Positions 62,792 to 64,000 of a DNA stretch of 64,000 bases are shown one piece after another (positions within the stretch are counted from its first letter, which is position 1; each line of letters starts with the position of its first letter). A program made the position numbers and the translations under genes. Origin of the DNA: JAKOWB01 sp038363005 (GTDB lineage Bacteria > Pseudomonadota > Alphaproteobacteria > Kiloniellales > JACOMY01); the NCBI GenBank assembly GCA_038363005.1, contig JBBQBI010000010.1, positions 1-64,000 on the forward strand, read 5' to 3'. The notes beneath the pieces are model-generated. The model was not told where the DNA came from, searched no databases, and saw only the letters and a list, made by a program, of their open reading frames with translations.

Positions 62792-64000
62792 TCGAGCTCG
62801 GCAAGCCGCCGCCGCAGAGCCGGCAGGAAGCGTTCGACGCTGCGGTCGCGCACCTCGTTGCGATCAAATTCCTCGAAGTAGTTGTCGTGGTGCCAACGGC
62901 GCCCCTCTAGCGGCATCTCCGGCCTGCCACGTGCGCGCTTAACATCGAAGTCCTCGCGCGAGCGGATGATGTAGTGGTGCAGGCTGAGCTCCTGGTAGCG
63001 CGGTGGCACCACCTGGCCTGCCAAGGGAAAGACTTCTTCCAGGCCTGCGGACAGCTGTCGACCGACACCGAGGAATTGGTGCGATGTCACCGCCAGGAAG
63101 GCTCGTGCCGGCCGCACGATCGATTTCACATGGCAATTGGGCGCGAAGTCGTCGCGTGCCCTTCGTTGATAGTTGGCAAGGCCCAGGCCCTTGGGTCGCC
63201 GGCGATGCCCACTGGAGCCGAAGATGCGCCAATTGGCCGTCACCGCTGCGACGTCGTCGGGCACACGACGCAGCAGGATTCGCAGGTCCGTATCGTGGGT
63301 GGGCACCAGGAACTCGTCAGCATCGATGCAGGCCACCCACTCGGTGGTCTCGCCCCGGGTCTCCAGGAAGTCGTCAAAGGCCATCACGTTTGCCGGTTGG
63401 CGCAGCCAGGGGACGATCTCGATGTCGTAGTGCCGGCGCAGGCGCTCAAGCATCGCCGGGGTGTCATCGCTGGATTGATTCTCGTAGAGGCAGAAGCGCT
63501 CGACCCCCAAGGCCGCGTGATAGGCGATCCACTCCGACAGATGCGTGGCTTCGTTGCGTAGGGCAGTGCAGAGCGTGAGGTAGACCCGCGGCGGGGCGGC
63601 AGCTACCGGTGCGGCTGGCAGGGCGCGCCGCAGCAATAGCGCGGACAGGGCCCCGGCCTCTCGCGAAGCCGTGGGGCAGGCCGGATCACCTATGCATCGC
63701 CGCAGCTGATCCAGGGCCTCGGCCATACGTCCACTCCGCAGCAACAGGCGGCTGGCGACGACGCGCTCCGCGGCCGTGGCGTCACTGGCTGTCAGCGCCG
63801 CCAGCATGGCCACCGCCGCCGCAATGTCGCTGGCCCGCAGGTGGCGCAGGCAGGTCAAGGCGCGCTGCGACCCGGCGGAAAGCTGCCGGCTGCGTTCCGG
63901 CTCGTCCAGCAACCTTACCAGCAGGCTCGCATCGCCATGGAACGCGATCAGCAGCAGGCGCTGGAAACAGCGGTCGGCGCGCAGCGGGTCGCCGTCGTCG
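62788..64000 (-). CDS. GT92/GT2-like glycosyltransferase with helical N-terminal region (5' end outside window)
   Basis: The reading frame stays open to the right edge, so the 5' end is missing; a TTG at 63912 is possible but unlikely. The visible N-terminal part is an Ala/Leu-rich helical repeat region resembling TPR helices. The C-terminal domain has TLCTALRNEATHLSEWIAYHAALGV (split over the fold), LYENQSSDDT, and the metal-binding CIDADEFLVP, typical of GT92/DUF616-like transferases, with YQELSLHHYIIRSREDF near the end. Acceptor unknown. It converges with the small peptides. Confidence 0.82.
   Translation of the reverse strand, partial: DDGDPLRADRCFQRLLLIAFHGDASLLVRLLDEPERSRQLSAGSQRALTCLRHLRASDIAAAVAMLAALTASDATAAERVVASRLLLRSGRMAEALDQLRRCIGDPACPTASREAGALSALLLRRALPAAPVAAAPPRVYLTLCTALRNEATHLSEWIAYHAALGVERFCLYENQSSDDTPAMLERLRRHYDIEIVPWLRQPANVMAFDDFLETRGETTEWVACIDADEFLVPTHDTDLRILLRRVPDDVAAVTANWRIFGSSGHRRRPKGLGLANYQRRARDDFAPNCHVKSIVRPARAFLAVTSHQFLGVGRQLSAGLEEVFPLAGQVVPPRYQELSLHHYIIRSREDFDVKRARGRPEMPLEGRRWHHDNYFEEFDRNEVRDRSVERFLPALRRRLAELD

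Overview
The window reads as a high-G+C alphaproteobacterial chromosome, most likely Rhodospirillales-like. The evidence is gene order: dusB-ntrB-ntrC-ntrY-ntrX-trkA-dat-hfq-hflX, a fused ispDF, pdhA-pdhB-pdhC-lpdA-lipA with a lipoyl domain on PdhB, eno/kdsA/pyrG/secG/tpiA/ppiD/trpE, and trpGDC-moaC-moeA-lexA-comEC. Control signals agree: an HrcA/CIRCE operator before groESL and a GAAC-N7-GAAC LexA box before lexA. I cannot name the species. I see no rRNA, tRNA or CRISPR array.

Layout. 1-833: start of groEL, then groES with its CIRCE/heat-shock promoter. 834-12770: hflX, hfq, a HAD phosphatase, D-amino-acid transaminase, trkA, the NtrYX and NtrBC two-component systems and dusB, all leftward. 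12854-16731: an inserted block with a CcsA-like membrane protein, a ketopantoate-reductase-like gene with an apparent CTG start, and two GT-C glycosyltransferases, one internally deleted. 16832-20036: rightward ispDF-pgpA-pncC-YCII-DUF429. 20056-28567: a RatA/Coq10 protein, a TauD-like dioxygenase, lipA, lpdA and pdhCBA, leftward.

28807-32410 is a complete IS1595-family element with matching terminal inverted repeats and an 8-bp target duplication. Behind the transposase it carries an adenine DNA methyltransferase and a XamI-like restriction endonuclease: a restriction-modification system as transposon cargo, inserted between ftsB and pdhA.

32460-40635: ftsB (behind a cluster of six GANTC sites), an EVE protein, VOC proteins, a WYL regulator, a GNAT acetyltransferase, eno, then a small biosynthetic cluster (FAD monooxygenase, Trx-like/2OG-Fe(II) fusion, ICMT-type methyltransferase, type III polyketide synthase). 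40859-57684: kdsA, pyrG, secG, tpiA, ppiD, trpE, trpGDC, moaC, moeA, lexA and comEC.

57716-64000: conserved order breaks down. A tight leftward operon encodes a tandem-PqqD protein, two related GT2 glycosyltransferases, an HPr-kinase-like protein and a nucleotidyltransferase-like protein. Divergent from it are two tandem 56-residue peptides, not previously listed as ORFs, sharing a TRR-x-F-x-ERLA motif before a hydrophobic stretch. A GT92-like gene runs off the right edge. The IS-borne R-M system and this peptide/PqqD/kinase locus are the strongest candidates for undescribed biology.
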